A DNA stretch of 64,000 bases from Lutibacter sp. (GCF_030692605.1 NZ_JAUYUD010000106.1:18204-82203); one strand, 5' to 3'; positions 33,267 through 42,783 are shown, counted from the stretch's first letter. The notes: a model not told the origin generated them from the letters alone. Numbers and translations: made by a program.

Positions 33267-33788
33267 TTAAGATTTAGATCCCACAAATTGTTGTTCTTTT
33301 AATTTAAACAACACATTAAACGTTGTTAAACTTCCATAAATTCTGGTGATATATTGTTGCAAATCAACTTTGTCCTGATCATCTAAACTGCTTGCATTTA
33401 TTTTTTGTTCCATAACTCGAACACGGTCACGAACCATTACAATTTTATGGAAAAAAGTTTCAATCGGAATTTCTTTAGCGCTAAGGCTAGTATCTCCAGG
33501 TTCAAGAATTAAATTTCCGCCTTTCCATTTGTCGGCAATATGAACTACTTCTGTAACATCAGACCATTTTTGAAGTAAGTTTTTAAAAACTTTTTCAACT
33601 TCGTAAAAACTGATCGCATCAACTTCATCTTCCAAATTTTCAATTATTTCAAAAGTACTGTCTATATCAATAGTTTCTAAACCACTTTCTATAAATGTTA
33701 CCCAATAATGTTTAGCTGTTAAATTTGTTACAACTCCCATACCAAATTCGGGGTGTTTTATACGTGATCCAATTCCTAATAATTTCAT
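33267..33788 (-). CDS. Conserved-type hypothetical protein with N-terminal beta-barrel (CarD/Tudor-like) domain
   Basis: The 173-aa cytoplasmic protein starts 'MKLLGIGSRIKHPEFGMGVV', with repeated beta strands and an 'F-Y-V-F--G-E-I' pattern (1-50) that looks like a small SH3/Tudor-type barrel as in CarD. The rest is alpha-helical with acidic patches ('ENLEDEVDAISFYEVEKVF'). I do not recognise a named family beyond this resemblance. It is in a minus-strand group with a DoxX-like gene and holB. Confidence 0.65.
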   Translation of the reverse strand: MKLLGIGSRIKHPEFGMGVVTNLTAKHYWVTFIESGLETIDIDSTFEIIENLEDEVDAISFYEVEKVFKNLLQKWSDVTEVVHIADKWKGGNLILEPGDTSLSAKEIPIETFFHKIVMVRDRVRVMEQKINASSLDDQDKVDLQQYITRIYGSLTTFNVLFKLKEQQFVGSKS

Positions 33789-33798
33789 AATTAGTGTG

Positions 33799-34194
33799 TT
33801 ATGTTAAAATGTAAATTCCAAAACAATTTAAAATAAAATAAATTGTTACATTCATTGCTCCAGTATAATCTTTTGCAATTCGCTGTCCGATAAGCAAAAT
33901 TAGTAAGGTTATTGCCGAAAGAATAAATGCTATTTGAGCAACTAAAATTTGCTGTAAATTAATAATATAATACATCCCTAAAAGTAATATAAACAGGCAT
34001 ATAATTTCTAACACCACCACTACTTTAATAAAAAAGGCGAGGTGTTTAATCACGAAAGTTTTATCAAAATGAATTTTATAAAATTTAATGGTTCCTTTCC
34101 AACCAGTTAACTTTTCATAAATAGAAAAAAAATAAGTGATGCCAAAAAATAGCAGAATTAGAAGTGTTGTTAGATTTGAATAAATAGCATTCAT
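33799..34194 (-). CDS. DoxX-like small membrane protein
   Basis: The 131 aa have four hydrophobic segments. The loop 'SIYEKLTGWKGTIKFYKIHF' after TM1 is typical of the DoxX/MauE-like superfamily, whose members include quinone-linked and redox-associated membrane proteins of mostly unknown role. It lies 10 bases before the 33267-33788 gene and 6 bases after holB in transcription order. Confidence 0.65.
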   Translation of the reverse strand: MNAIYSNLTTLLILLFFGITYFFSIYEKLTGWKGTIKFYKIHFDKTFVIKHLAFFIKVVVVLEIICLFILLLGMYYIINLQQILVAQIAFILSAITLLILLIGQRIAKDYTGAMNVTIYFILNCFGIYILT

Positions 34195-34200
34195 TTTTTG

Positions 34201-35343
34201 TTATTCGGTGTCTTTTAGGTGTAAAAAACGAGTTAATTTGATAGATAAATCTAATAAAATTATTTTAGCATTTCCATTACGTTCAATATGATAAATAGCC
34301 TCATTTAATTCTTCAGTTATTAATAAAATATTGGAACCATGAATAAACGGAGCAAATTTTTCTAAACTAAAATTTGGTGTTTTTGGTTGTAAATAAACCA
34401 AAGAACTTGCATTGTAATTTAGCAACAAAGCTTGTCTAAAATATTGAATACAAAAAGTTAAAAACCGTTTTTGTGTTTCGCGTCCAGTTTTGGAAATAGT
34501 TTCACTCCATTCGATAAGAAGTTGAATAACAGATGAATCTCCTTTGGCCTTAAAAGCTGCTCGAATCCAGGTTATAAACCAGGTTTCAAATTGTTCATCG
34601 GTGTTATCATTGTGCAATAAATGCATTGCTTTATTAAAATTTCCGTCTGATTGTTGTGCAATATATTTTGCTATTGGAGCATCAGTACCTTCACGCTCAA
34701 TTAATCCTTGTGCAATTATTGTTTCAGGCAATAAAGGGAATTGTAAAATTTGACATCTTGAAGTGATGGTTGTTAATAATTGTTCTTGATTTTCACTGAC
34801 CAAAATAAAAACGGTTTTATCAGGTGGTTCTTCTAACAATTTTAATAGTTTATTTGCAGCAGAAGTATGCATTTTTTCTGCTATCCAAATAACCATAATT
34901 TTATATCCGCCTTCATATGATTTTAATTGCAAAGCCTTCACAATTTCCTCGGCTTCATCTACTCCAATTTGTCCTTGTTTATTTTCAACACCAATTTGCT
35001 GAAGCCATTCAAATAAATTACCATAAGGGTTATTTGTTATAAAAGACCGCCATTCGTCTAAAAATAATTTACTAACCGGTTTACTTTTTACGATATCGTT
35101 TATAGCCACAGGAAAGGCAAAATGTAAATCGGGATGTGCTAGTTTTGAACATTTTATTTCACACGATGTTCTATCAGTATTTGAAGAACATAAAAGATAT
35201 TGTGCATACGCAATTGCCATTGAAAGTGTTCCAGATCCTTCTTTTCCTACAAATAATTGGGCATGAGGAATTCTGCCATTATCAGTAGATTTTATTAAAT
35301 GACTTTTTAAATGTTCTTGACCTAAAACTTCAGAAAATTTCAT
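34201..35343 (-). CDS. holB: DNA polymerase III subunit delta' (clamp-loader)
   Basis: It is part of the clamp loader that places the sliding clamp on DNA. The 380 aa from the Met at 35343 begin 'MKFSEVLGQEHLKSHL', the usual family start; an in-frame ATG at 35370 would add nine unlikely residues. Visible are the degenerate nucleotide site 'LFVGKEGSGTLSMAIA', the zinc-binding Cys cluster ('CSSNTDRTSCEIKCSKLAHP'), the 'NKLLKLLEEPP' motif and the sensor 'TSRCQ'. It is divergent from pgk. Confidence 0.92.
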   Translation of the reverse strand: MKFSEVLGQEHLKSHLIKSTDNGRIPHAQLFVGKEGSGTLSMAIAYAQYLLCSSNTDRTSCEIKCSKLAHPDLHFAFPVAINDIVKSKPVSKLFLDEWRSFITNNPYGNLFEWLQQIGVENKQGQIGVDEAEEIVKALQLKSYEGGYKIMVIWIAEKMHTSAANKLLKLLEEPPDKTVFILVSENQEQLLTTITSRCQILQFPLLPETIIAQGLIEREGTDAPIAKYIAQQSDGNFNKAMHLLHNDNTDEQFETWFITWIRAAFKAKGDSSVIQLLIEWSETISKTGRETQKRFLTFCIQYFRQALLLNYNASSLVYLQPKTPNFSLEKFAPFIHGSNILLITEELNEAIYHIERNGNAKIILLDLSIKLTRFLHLKDTE

Positions 35344-35454
35344 AAAACGAAAGTAAAACATTTTCAGCAAATATAAATTGAGTATTGTGAATCTTTCAAA
35401 CTTAACTCTGAAATCGGTTTCGTAAAAATCTTCAATGCATTATTTTTTTTGAAG

Positions 35455-35462
35455 TATATTTG
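35455..35462 (+). promoter_or_regulatory. Candidate promoter -7 element for pgk
   Basis: TATATTTG matches TAnnTTTG, 20 bases before the ATG at 35482. An alternative ATG at 35449 lies upstream of this element, so 35482 is the better start. Confidence 0.5.
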
Positions 35463-35481
35463 TGAAACAAAAATTAACACA

Positions 35482-36669
35482 ATGAAAACAATAAACGATA
35501 TAGATTTTAAAGGTAAAAAGGCAATTATTAGAGTTGATTTTAACGTGCCTTTAGACGAAAATTTTAAGGTTACGGATCCTACCAGAATTGAAGCTGCAAA
35601 ACCTACAATTGTTAAAATTTTGGCTGATGGGGGAGCTGTTATTTTAATGTCTCATTTAGGAAGGCCAAAAGGGGTAGAAGAAAAATATTCATTAAAGCAT
35701 ATTCTTAAAACTATTTCAAGTACTATAAGTGTTGAAGTAAAATTTGCGTCAAATTGCGTGGGTGAAATTGCGGAAAAAGCATCGTCTGAATTAAAAATGG
35801 GTGAGGTTTTACTATTAGAGAATTTACGTTTTCATAAAGAAGAAGAAGCTGGAGATGAAACATTTTCGAAGCAACTTGCAAGTTTGGGTGATATTTATGT
35901 TAATGATGCATTTGGTACTGCTCACAGAGCCCATGCTTCAACTACAATTGTAGCTAACTATTTTCCAAAAAACAAGTGTTTTGGTAGTTTATTGGCACAA
36001 GAAATTATAAGCCTTAAAAAAATATTGGAAGAAGGGGAGAAACCTGTATTGGCAATTTTAGGTGGATCTAAAGTATCTTCTAAAATTACTATTATCGAAA
36101 ATATTTTAGATAAAGTAGATCATCTAATAATTGGAGGTGGTATGAGTTTTACATTTATAAAAGCACTTGGAGGTAAAATTGGAGACTCTATTTGTGAAGA
36201 TGACAAGCAAGAACTTGCCCTAGAAATACTTACAAAAGCAAAAGAAAAAGGAGTTCAAGTTCATATTCCTGTTGATGTAATTGCGGCAGACGATTTTAAT
36301 AATAATGCGAACACTAAAGTTTGTAATATTAATGAAATACCTGATGGATGGCAAGGTTTAGACGCTGGACCAAAATCTCGAGAATTGTTCGATAAAATTG
36401 TAAAACAATCAAAAACTATTCTTTGGAATGGACCAGTTGGTGTATTTGAAATGGAAAATTTTGCAGGAGGAACAATAGCCTTAGGGAATTCTATAGCCTC
36501 AGCTACAAAAAATGGTGCATTTTCTTTAGTTGGTGGGGGTGATTCCGTTGCGGCGGTAAAGCAATTTGGATTTGAAGATAAAGTAAGTTATGTTTCTACT
36601 GGAGGAGGAGCAATGTTGGAAAGCTTAGAAGGAAAAGTGTTGCCAGGTATTGAAGCTATATTAAAATAA
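35482..36669 (+). CDS. pgk: Phosphoglycerate kinase
   Basis: This glycolytic enzyme transfers phosphate between 1,3-bisphosphoglycerate and ADP. The 395 aa begin '[20 protein letters not shown]' with the family N-terminal 'RVDFNVPLD', then 'SHLGRPKG', '[14 protein letters not shown]', '[11 protein letters not shown]', '[10 protein letters not shown]' and '[15 protein letters not shown]' with the C-terminal '[14 protein letters not shown]'. The start is chosen at the second Met because the promoter element lies after the first. Length is normal. Confidence 0.97.
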   Translation: MKTINDIDFKGKKAIIRVDFNVPLDENFKVTDPTRIEAAKPTIVKILADGGAVILMSHLGRPKGVEEKYSLKHILKTISSTISVEVKFASNCVGEIAEKASSELKMGEVLLLENLRFHKEEEAGDETFSKQLASLGDIYVNDAFGTAHRAHASTTIVANYFPKNKCFGSLLAQEIISLKKILEEGEKPVLAILGGSKVSSKITIIENILDKVDHLIIGGGMSFTFIKALGGKIGDSICEDDKQELALEILTKAKEKGVQVHIPVDVIAADDFNNNANTKVCNINEIPDGWQGLDAGPKSRELFDKIVKQSKTILWNGPVGVFEMENFAGGTIALGNSIASATKNGAFSLVGGGDSVAAVKQFGFEDKVSYVSTGGGAMLESLEGKVLPGIEAILK

Positions 36670-36671
36670 TA

Positions 36672-36722
36672 AACATCATTCTGGCCAAGAACGGAGTCAA
36701 ATTCTGTTTCAGAATCTCATAA
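36672..36722. repeat. Degenerate dispersed repeat downstream of pgk
   Basis: CATCATTCTGG ... ATTCTGTTTCAGAATCTCAT resembles the flavobacterial CGTCATTCTGAACTTGTTTCAGAATCTCA intergenic repeat. The ATTCTG TTT CAGAAT part is a perfect small hairpin. It is diverged and may also act as a weak terminator. Confidence 0.45.
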
Positions 36723-36774
36723 TATTAGTCACTTTTTTATTGTAATACTAATTTATCGCGGTAGATTATTTCTT

Positions 36775-36782
36775 TACCTTTG
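36775..36782 (+). promoter_or_regulatory. Candidate promoter -7 element for the aldo/keto reductase gene
   Basis: TACCTTTG matches TAnnTTTG, 43 bases before the ATG. Confidence 0.4.
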
Positions 36783-36824
36783 AAAATTAATTAGATAAAC
36801 GATTTAACAAATAAACCATTAAAA

Positions 36825-37862
36825 ATGATTTACACTACCATTCCAAATACTTCAATAAAAGTTAGTAAAATATGTTTAGGAACCATGACTTTTGGCCAGC
36901 AAAATACAGAAAATGAAGCCCATGAGCAATTGAATTTTGCGGTAGAGAAAGGAATTAACTTTATTGATACCGCCGAAATGTATTCCATCCCAGGAAAAAA
37001 AGAAACACAAGGAAGCACAGAATTTTTTATAGGTAGTTGGTTAAAAAATAAAAAAAGAGAAGATATAGTAGTAGCCACCAAAGTAACAGGTCCAAATGAA
37101 TACTTTAAATATATAAGAGAAAACTTAGGATTCTCAAAACAAGTAATCCACGAAGCGTTAAACAAAAGTTTAAAGCGTTTACAAACCGATTATGTAGATG
37201 TGTATCAGTTACATTGGCCAGATCGAACTACTAATTTTTTTGGACAACGAAATTATGTTCATAATCCAAATGAAAAATGGGATGATAATTTTAAGGAAGT
37301 TATAGAAACATTAGACAGTTTAGTAAAAGAAGGAAAAATTCGTCATTACGGTGTTTCTAATGAAACTTCTTGGGGTTTAATGCGGCATTTAACAGAAAGC
37401 AAGTATAATAATTTGGCACGCTGTAAAACCATTCAAAATTCATATTCATTATTAAACAGAATTTTTGAAATTAACTTAGCTGAAGTTTCTATGCGTGAAA
37501 ATGTTGGGTTATTAGCCTATTCGCCTTTGGGTTTTGGAATGTTAACTGGTAAATATTTGAATGGAAATTTACCAGATAATTCTCGGTTAAAATTATTCCC
37601 AGCTTACGTACGTTATAATAGTGAGCAATCCCATATTTTAACTCAAAAATATGCTGATTTGGCCAAAGAACTAAACATAAGTCTTACTCAGCTTTCACTT
37701 GCATTTGTAAATCAACAACCATTTGTTACTTCCACTATTATTGGAGCCACTACTCTTGAACAATTGAAAGAAAATATAGAAAGTGTTCACGTGGAACTCT
37801 CGCAAGAAACACTTCAAAAAATAAACAAAATTCAAGAGTTACAACCAAATCCAGCTCCATAA
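36825..37862 (+). CDS. Aldo/keto reductase, Tas-like
   Basis: The 345-aa NADP(H)-dependent (beta/alpha)8 reductase has the family start 'ICLGTMTFGQQNTENEAHEQ', 'GINFIDTAEMY' (catalytic Asp and Tyr), 'DVYQLHWPDR' (catalytic His) and 'IIGATTLEQLKEN' near the C-terminus. The insert after strand 4 mentioning 'RTTNFFGQRNY' is as in E. coli Tas. The physiological substrate is unknown. It has its own candidate promoter and no co-transcribed neighbour. Confidence 0.9.
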   Translation: MIYTTIPNTSIKVSKICLGTMTFGQQNTENEAHEQLNFAVEKGINFIDTAEMYSIPGKKETQGSTEFFIGSWLKNKKREDIVVATKVTGPNEYFKYIRENLGFSKQVIHEALNKSLKRLQTDYVDVYQLHWPDRTTNFFGQRNYVHNPNEKWDDNFKEVIETLDSLVKEGKIRHYGVSNETSWGLMRHLTESKYNNLARCKTIQNSYSLLNRIFEINLAEVSMRENVGLLAYSPLGFGMLTGKYLNGNLPDNSRLKLFPAYVRYNSEQSHILTQKYADLAKELNISLTQLSLAFVNQQPFVTSTIIGATTLEQLKENIESVHVELSQETLQKINKIQELQPNPAP

Positions 37863-37888
37863 TTTTTAGTTAAAATATTTCTCTAATG

Positions 37889-37904
37889 TGTGATAAAAAT
37901 CATA
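37889..37904. promoter_or_regulatory. Candidate Crp/Fnr-family operator upstream of nrfHA
   Basis: TGTGATAAAAATCATA contains the symmetric core TGAT-N4-ATCA of Crp/Fnr-type operators, 106 bases before the nrfH ATG. Anaerobic or nitrosative control of nrf genes by such regulators is common in other bacteria. No regulator gene is in the window. Confidence 0.4.
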
Positions 37905-38009
37905 GTTTTTAATAAAGTTACGGATGAAATTTGCACTTTAAAGAAACTTAAAAGATAAAATTATCTTTAAATCTTTATATCAATAGATTAAAAAGCAAAA
38001 CATCATTAG

Positions 38010-38618
38010 ATGAAAAGACTATTTAAATTTTTAACACCACCAAAACAATGGTTACTTCCAGCTATAATTTTAATGGGAGCTATGACTGGATTAACACTTT
38101 ATGGATTGGTAGAGTCAAAGGCAATTTCGTATTTGTCTGATGACCCAAAGGCTTGTGCCAATTGCCATGTTATGACACCACAGTATACTACTTGGCAAAA
38201 TAGTTCTCATAGAGAGTGGGCTACTTGTACAGATTGTCATATTCCACAAGGAAGTTTTGTTGAAAAATATATGGCTAAAGCGCAAGATGGATTTTTTCAT
38301 TCAGCTGTATTTATGATGCGTTCTGAACCTGAAGTAATTCAAATGAGAGCGGAAAGAGATATTACGGTTCAAAACAATTGCATTAGATGTCATAAAGATC
38401 AAGTTACTGATGCAAAAAAAGCATCTTTGAGTGAAGATCATATAAAAAACGCTACCACCAAAAATTGTTGGGAGTGTCATAGAGAAGTACCACACGGAAG
38501 AGTAAATAGTTTATCATCAGTAAAATATTATGGTAGAATTGATGGAGAACAACAAGAAACTGTACCTCAATGGTTAGAAAAATATTTAAACAATTCAGAA
38601 AATAAAAACAATAAATGA
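38010..38618 (+). CDS. nrfH: Cytochrome c nitrite reductase small subunit NrfH
   Basis: This membrane-anchored tetrahaem quinol oxidase donates electrons to NrfA. The 202 aa have one N-terminal membrane helix (about 15-34) and four CxxCH haem sites: CANCH (49-53), CTDCH (73-77), CIRCH (124-128) and CWECH (153-157), the NapC/NirT-family pattern. It directly precedes nrfA (1-base gap) and with it forms the ammonifying nitrite reductase. Confidence 0.96.
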   Translation: MKRLFKFLTPPKQWLLPAIILMGAMTGLTLYGLVESKAISYLSDDPKACANCHVMTPQYTTWQNSSHREWATCTDCHIPQGSFVEKYMAKAQDGFFHSAVFMMRSEPEVIQMRAERDITVQNNCIRCHKDQVTDAKKASLSEDHIKNATTKNCWECHREVPHGRVNSLSSVKYYGRIDGEQQETVPQWLEKYLNNSENKNNK

Positions 38619-38619
38619 A

Positions 38620-40110
38620 ATGAGTAATACAAGAAAACCTTGGATGAACTGGGTGCTATTTTTCGCATCGTTAGTAGTAGTGTTTTTGTTAGGACTTTTA
38701 GTTTCTTCAATAACAGAACGCAAAATGGAGGCTAAATACGCCTATACTCCATTAAATAATATTAAAAAATTAGACCCTAGAAACGAAGTTTGGGGAGAAA
38801 ATTTCCCACGTGAATTTGAATCGTATTATAGAACGGCAGATACTACGTTTAGTTCTAAATACAACAGTGCATCTAAAGTAGATTATTTAGAAAAATATCC
38901 AGAATTTGTTGTTCTTTGGGCTGGTTATGGTTTTTCTAAAGATTATAATTCGGGTAGAGGTCACGTACACGCTATAGACGATTTACACAATACACTTAGA
39001 ACTGGTGGACCTACAGGGTCAGAAGACGGACCAATGCCATCAACTTGTTGGACTTGTAAATCTCCAGATGTACCACGTTTAATTAACGATATTGGTGTAG
39101 ATGCATATTACAAAGGAAAGTGGTCTAGCAAAGGTTCTCAAGTTGTAAATCCTATTGGTTGTGCAAACTGTCATAATGAGAAATCAATGAAATTAACTAT
39201 TACGCAACCTGCTTTAATTGAAGCTTTCCAACGTCAAGGTAAAGACATTACAAAAGCAACTCATAACGAAATGCGTTCGTTGGTTTGTGCACAATGTCAT
39301 GTAGAATACTACTTTAAATCTGATATTCCAGGTAAAGAAGGTATCGCTTATTTAACTTTCCCTTGGGATGGTGGAGATACTATGGAAGATATGGAAAAAT
39401 ATTACGACAACGTTAAGCACGTAGACTGGGTACATTCATTAAGTAAAGCACCGATGTTAAAATCTCAACATCCAGATTACGAAATATATAAAATGGGTAT
39501 TCATGGAAAAAGAGGTGTTTCTTGTGCAGATTGTCATATGCCTTATAAAACTGAAGGTGGACAAAAATTTACAGATCACCATATTCAATCTCCTTTAAAC
39601 AATATTGCAAATTCTTGTCAAGTTTGTCATAAACAAGATAAAGATGAACTTATTAAAAACGTATTTGACAATCAAGATAAAATTGCAGCAAACCGTCAAG
39701 AATTAGAAAAATTACTAGTTCGTGCTCACGTTGAAGCAAAAAAATGCTGGGATTTAGGAGCAACTGAAGCTCAAATGAAGGATATTTTACAAGGATTAAG
39801 ATTGGGTCAATGGCGTTGGGATTTTGTTGCATCTTCTCATGGTGGATCTTTCCACGCACCAGTAGAAATGGGTAGAGTTTTAGGAAAAGGTATTAATATT
39901 ACGCAAGAAACTAGAATTAAACTAGCAAAGCTTTTAATGACACTTGGACATAAAGGTGATGTGCCTTATCCAGCAATTGAAACAAAAGCAGCAGCGCAAA
40001 AATTCATTGGTTTAGATATGTCTGCTTTAAAAGAAGAAAAGGAAAAATTCAAAAAAGAATTATTACCTAAATGGAAAGCTGAAGCAAAAGCTAGAGAGGC
40101 AAAATATTAA
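38620..40110 (+). CDS. nrfA: Ammonia-forming cytochrome c nitrite reductase NrfA
   Basis: It reduces nitrite to ammonium with six electrons in the periplasm. The 496 aa have an N-terminal uncleaved signal or anchor (about 11-30) and five haem sites. The catalytic haem has the unusual Lys ligand motif CWTCK (143-147); the others are CANCH (181-185), CAQCH (223-227), CADCH (302-306) and CQVCH (333-337). All are intact. Codon use looks more regular than in neighbours, suggesting high expression. Confidence 0.98.
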   Translation: MSNTRKPWMNWVLFFASLVVVFLLGLLVSSITERKMEAKYAYTPLNNIKKLDPRNEVWGENFPREFESYYRTADTTFSSKYNSASKVDYLEKYPEFVVLWAGYGFSKDYNSGRGHVHAIDDLHNTLRTGGPTGSEDGPMPSTCWTCKSPDVPRLINDIGVDAYYKGKWSSKGSQVVNPIGCANCHNEKSMKLTITQPALIEAFQRQGKDITKATHNEMRSLVCAQCHVEYYFKSDIPGKEGIAYLTFPWDGGDTMEDMEKYYDNVKHVDWVHSLSKAPMLKSQHPDYEIYKMGIHGKRGVSCADCHMPYKTEGGQKFTDHHIQSPLNNIANSCQVCHKQDKDELIKNVFDNQDKIAANRQELEKLLVRAHVEAKKCWDLGATEAQMKDILQGLRLGQWRWDFVASSHGGSFHAPVEMGRVLGKGINITQETRIKLAKLLMTLGHKGDVPYPAIETKAAAQKFIGLDMSALKEEKEKFKKELLPKWKAEAKAREAKY

Positions 40111-40115
40111 AAGGG

Positions 40116-40180
40116 TATTTAGTAACTGGAATCTGGTATCAAGTTTTTAATTTTTTATACATTGTGCCAGTTACCAAATA
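40116..40180 (+). other. Inverted repeat after nrfA, possible weak terminator or processing hairpin
   Basis: GTAACTGG (40122-40129) pairs with CCAGTTAC (40167-40174), and flanking TATTT/AAATA can extend the stem. There is no T-run after the right arm, so it may stabilise nrfHA mRNA or only reduce read-through into the ccs genes. Confidence 0.35.
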
Positions 40181-40200
40181 ATAGCTACTAGACTAAAAAT

Positions 40201-41448
40201 ATGAGTGAAAATAAGTTAAAAATTCAACGTAATCTTTGGGAAAGCCCATGGGGTTACGTTGAATCCTTTTTAATAGGATTTGGTCTAATTGTAACTGGTT
40301 TCTTTTTAGAAACTTTTAGTGCCTCTAGCAGCAGTCTAGAATTGGTATTCCCTTTTAACATACTTATTTTAAGCATCTATATTTTACTATTGTTTGTGCT
40401 TTATAAGTGGTTTTCGACGAGCGTAATTGTAAGATGGCTTACCAAAGTTCCTGCATCAATTTCAAGCATTGTCTTGGTTACCTTAATGGTTATGATAATG
40501 GGAATAATTCCACAAGTAACCTCTGAAAACAATTTAATTAATAATTTAGGCTTAAATAGAATTACTAGTAATTGGGCGTTTTTACTTATTTTACTTCAGT
40601 TTTTAACCTGTTTAGGTTTAATTACAATTAAAAGAATTTTTCAATTCAGCTGGGCTAATTTAGGTTTTATACTCAATCATTTAGGACTTTTTATTGCACT
40701 AACAGCTGGAGTAATGGGTTCTGGAGATTTGCAGCGTTTTTCAATAAATACTTTTGAAGGAAAACCAAGTTGGATTGCCAGTGATGCTCAAAAAAAAGAA
40801 ATAGAATTACCCTTTGCATTTTATTTAAAAGATTTTATTATTGATGAATACAATCCTAAACTTGCTTTAATCGATAACAGTACCGGGGGAATTACAAACA
40901 ATAATGGTAATAATCTTTATTTGGTTGAAAAAGGAGAAAATTACGTTTTTAATAATTTTGAAGTTAACATAGAAAAATTTTTTCAATCGTCTGGCAGAAT
41001 TGGAGAAAGGTATGAGCCAGTAAACGAATTAGGCGCTCCTCCAGCAGCTTATATTACTGTTAAAAATGTTAAAAACGATTCTATAGTTAGTGGCTGGATA
41101 AGCAGCGGTAGTTTTGCACATCCTTATAAAGCTCTTAAAATAAATGAAGAGTTTTCTATGGTAATGACTATTCCAGAAATAAAAAAATTTAGTTCTGAAG
41201 TAGATATTTTAACACAAGAAGGAGAACGAATTAGTACTGTATTAGAAGTAAATAAACCATTTAGTTACGGAGGATATAAAATTTATCAGCTAAGCTACGA
41301 TGACAAAATGGGCAAATGGTCCGATTTGTCTGTATTAGAATTGGTTAAAGACCCTTGGTTACCTGTAATTTATTTTGGAATATTTATGATGATTGCAGGT
41401 GCTATTTATATGTTTTGGATGGGGAGTAGAATAACTAATAATCAATAA
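40201..41448 (+). CDS. Cytochrome c biogenesis protein, ResB/CcsB-like
   Basis: The 415-aa protein has about four membrane segments in the first half (near 20-36, 48-66, 79-100, 125-145), a large periplasmic domain (about 200-380) and a last membrane helix (about 388-408). This is the system II haem-handling partner that works with CcsA to deliver haem to apocytochrome c. It lies between nrfA and ccsA, and its 2-base gap to ccsA marks an operon; the likely client is NrfHA. Confidence 0.85.
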   Translation: MSENKLKIQRNLWESPWGYVESFLIGFGLIVTGFFLETFSASSSSLELVFPFNILILSIYILLLFVLYKWFSTSVIVRWLTKVPASISSIVLVTLMVMIMGIIPQVTSENNLINNLGLNRITSNWAFLLILLQFLTCLGLITIKRIFQFSWANLGFILNHLGLFIALTAGVMGSGDLQRFSINTFEGKPSWIASDAQKKEIELPFAFYLKDFIIDEYNPKLALIDNSTGGITNNNGNNLYLVEKGENYVFNNFEVNIEKFFQSSGRIGERYEPVNELGAPPAAYITVKNVKNDSIVSGWISSGSFAHPYKALKINEEFSMVMTIPEIKKFSSEVDILTQEGERISTVLEVNKPFSYGGYKIYQLSYDDKMGKWSDLSVLELVKDPWLPVIYFGIFMMIAGAIYMFWMGSRITNNQ

Positions 41449-41449
41449 A

Positions 41450-42253
41450 ATGACTTGGATAAATTTTCCTTTATATAGTGGTATCATAGCTTTATTATGG
41501 TTTTTGGGAATCGTATTATTACTGTTTTCTTATAAAAAAGATAGGTATTTTAAATTTGCACAGCTTTTTTTTGTTGTAGGCTGGTTAACGCTTCTATTAT
41601 TTGTTATAAAGCTATGGATAGAATTAGATAGGCCACCAATGAGAACTTTAGGCGAAACCCGATTATGGTATTCAACTTTTTTGCCATTTATTGGTTTTGT
41701 AACCTATTTTAGGTGGAAATATAAATGGTTTTTAGCGTACAGTATTGGTATGGCTGGATTGTTCTTAGCAATTAATTATTTACATCCAGAAACCTATTCT
41801 AAAACACTTATGCCAGCATTACAAAGTCCATGGTTTATACCTCATGTACTTGTATATTTATTTTCCTATGCCGTGTTGGCCGCATCTAGTATAGTTGCTC
41901 TAAAAGGACTTTACGATTTTTTTAAAGGAAACTACAAGCCCGAAACCCTAAAACTAGCAGATAACTTGGTATTTATAGGATTTGCATTTTTAACACTTGG
42001 ATTATTATTTGGAGCACTTTGGGCTAAAGAAGCATGGGGACATTATTGGTCATGGGATCCAAAAGAGGTTTGGGCTTTTTTAACTTGGATGGGTTATTTA
42101 ATTTATATTCATTATCGTTATTTTCATTCTCAAAACACCAAACAAGCATTGTCAATTTTAGCTTTGGCATTTGTGGTGTTATTAGTATGTTGGTTTGGTG
42201 TAAACTATTTACCAGTTGCAAATACAAGTGTGCATACTTATACACAATACTAA
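41450..42253 (+). CDS. ccsA: Cytochrome c biogenesis protein CcsA
   Basis: The 267-aa polytopic protein has about eight helices and the haem-handling tryptophan-rich motif 'WGHYWSWDPKEVWAFLTW' near residues 190-207, the WWD motif of the CcmF/CcmC/CcsA superfamily. It exports and presents haem for covalent attachment. It directly follows the ResB-like gene. A conserved His in 'YIHYRYFHS' fits the external haem ligands. Confidence 0.92.
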   Translation: MTWINFPLYSGIIALLWFLGIVLLLFSYKKDRYFKFAQLFFVVGWLTLLLFVIKLWIELDRPPMRTLGETRLWYSTFLPFIGFVTYFRWKYKWFLAYSIGMAGLFLAINYLHPETYSKTLMPALQSPWFIPHVLVYLFSYAVLAASSIVALKGLYDFFKGNYKPETLKLADNLVFIGFAFLTLGLLFGALWAKEAWGHYWSWDPKEVWAFLTWMGYLIYIHYRYFHSQNTKQALSILALAFVVLLVCWFGVNYLPVANTSVHTYTQY

Positions 42254-42264
42254 AAAACAATTTT

Positions 42265-42741
42265 ATGGAATATTTAACCTTCGCAAGAGTTTTACATGTT
42301 TTATCAGTTGTTTTATGGATTGGAGGTGTTTCAATGGTAACCACTGTAATAATTCCTGCAGTAAAAAAAATGAAATCTAAAGAAGAGCAAATAGAAACCT
42401 TTGAAAAAATTGAAGGAAGGTTTGCTTTACAAGCCAAAATCACAACGTTAATTACCGGTTTGTCTGGAATTTATATGGTGTATGCTTCAAATGCGTGGAA
42501 TCGTTTTTTAGAGCCTCGTTTTTGGTGGTTTCATACAATGGTAATTGTTTGGGTGCTTTTTACTGTTGTGTTGTATATTTTAGAACCTTTTGTATTACAT
42601 AAATTATTTAAAAAACAGGTCGCTAAAAATCCTGAAAAAACATTTAATTTTATACATAAAGCTCATTGGGCTTTACTAATTTTAAGTTTGGCAACAATTT
42701 TTGGAGCAGTTGCAGGATGCCATGGCTGGTTTATTTTTTAA
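42265..42741 (+). CDS. Small polytopic membrane protein (CopD-like), unknown function
   Basis: The 158 aa from the ATG at 42265 have four membrane helices. The N-terminal 'FARVLHVLSVVLWIGGVSMV' with 'HKAHWALLILSLAT' near the end resembles the CopD/DUF2269-like membrane proteins with possible haem-ligand His residues. A longer in-frame ORF runs back to 42034, but it overlaps ccsA by 220 bases and adds unlikely sequence, so it is rejected. It follows ccsA by 11 bases and is probably in the same operon. Confidence 0.75.
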   Translation: MEYLTFARVLHVLSVVLWIGGVSMVTTVIIPAVKKMKSKEEQIETFEKIEGRFALQAKITTLITGLSGIYMVYASNAWNRFLEPRFWWFHTMVIVWVLFTVVLYILEPFVLHKLFKKQVAKNPEKTFNFIHKAHWALLILSLATIFGAVAGCHGWFIF

Positions 42742-42747
42742 ACAATA

Positions 42748-42783
42748 AAACTATTATTCTAAATTAATTTAGAATAATAGTTT
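42748..42783. terminator. Bidirectional terminator, perfect 36-base palindrome
   Basis: AAACTATTATTCTAAATT followed immediately by its reverse complement lies between the convergent ends of the CopD-like gene and trpS. Confidence 0.75.

Noticed and set aside
35344..35370. Upstream ATG for holB
   Set aside because: The nine extra residues are not family-like; MKFSEVLGQEHL at 35343 is the usual start.
35449..35481. Upstream ATG for pgk giving 11 extra residues
   Set aside because: A promoter -7 element (35455-35462) lies after that ATG and the family N-terminus begins at 35482.
37785..37798. A third parS-like sequence, GTTCACGTGGAAC, inside the aldo/keto reductase gene
   Set aside because: It lacks one base of the left half-site, so the palindrome is broken, and it is explained by coding sequence.
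42034..42264. In-frame 5' extension of the CopD-like gene back to ATG 42034
   Set aside because: It overlaps the well-supported ccsA gene by 220 bases in another frame. The ATG at 42265 gives a typical membrane-protein N-terminus.
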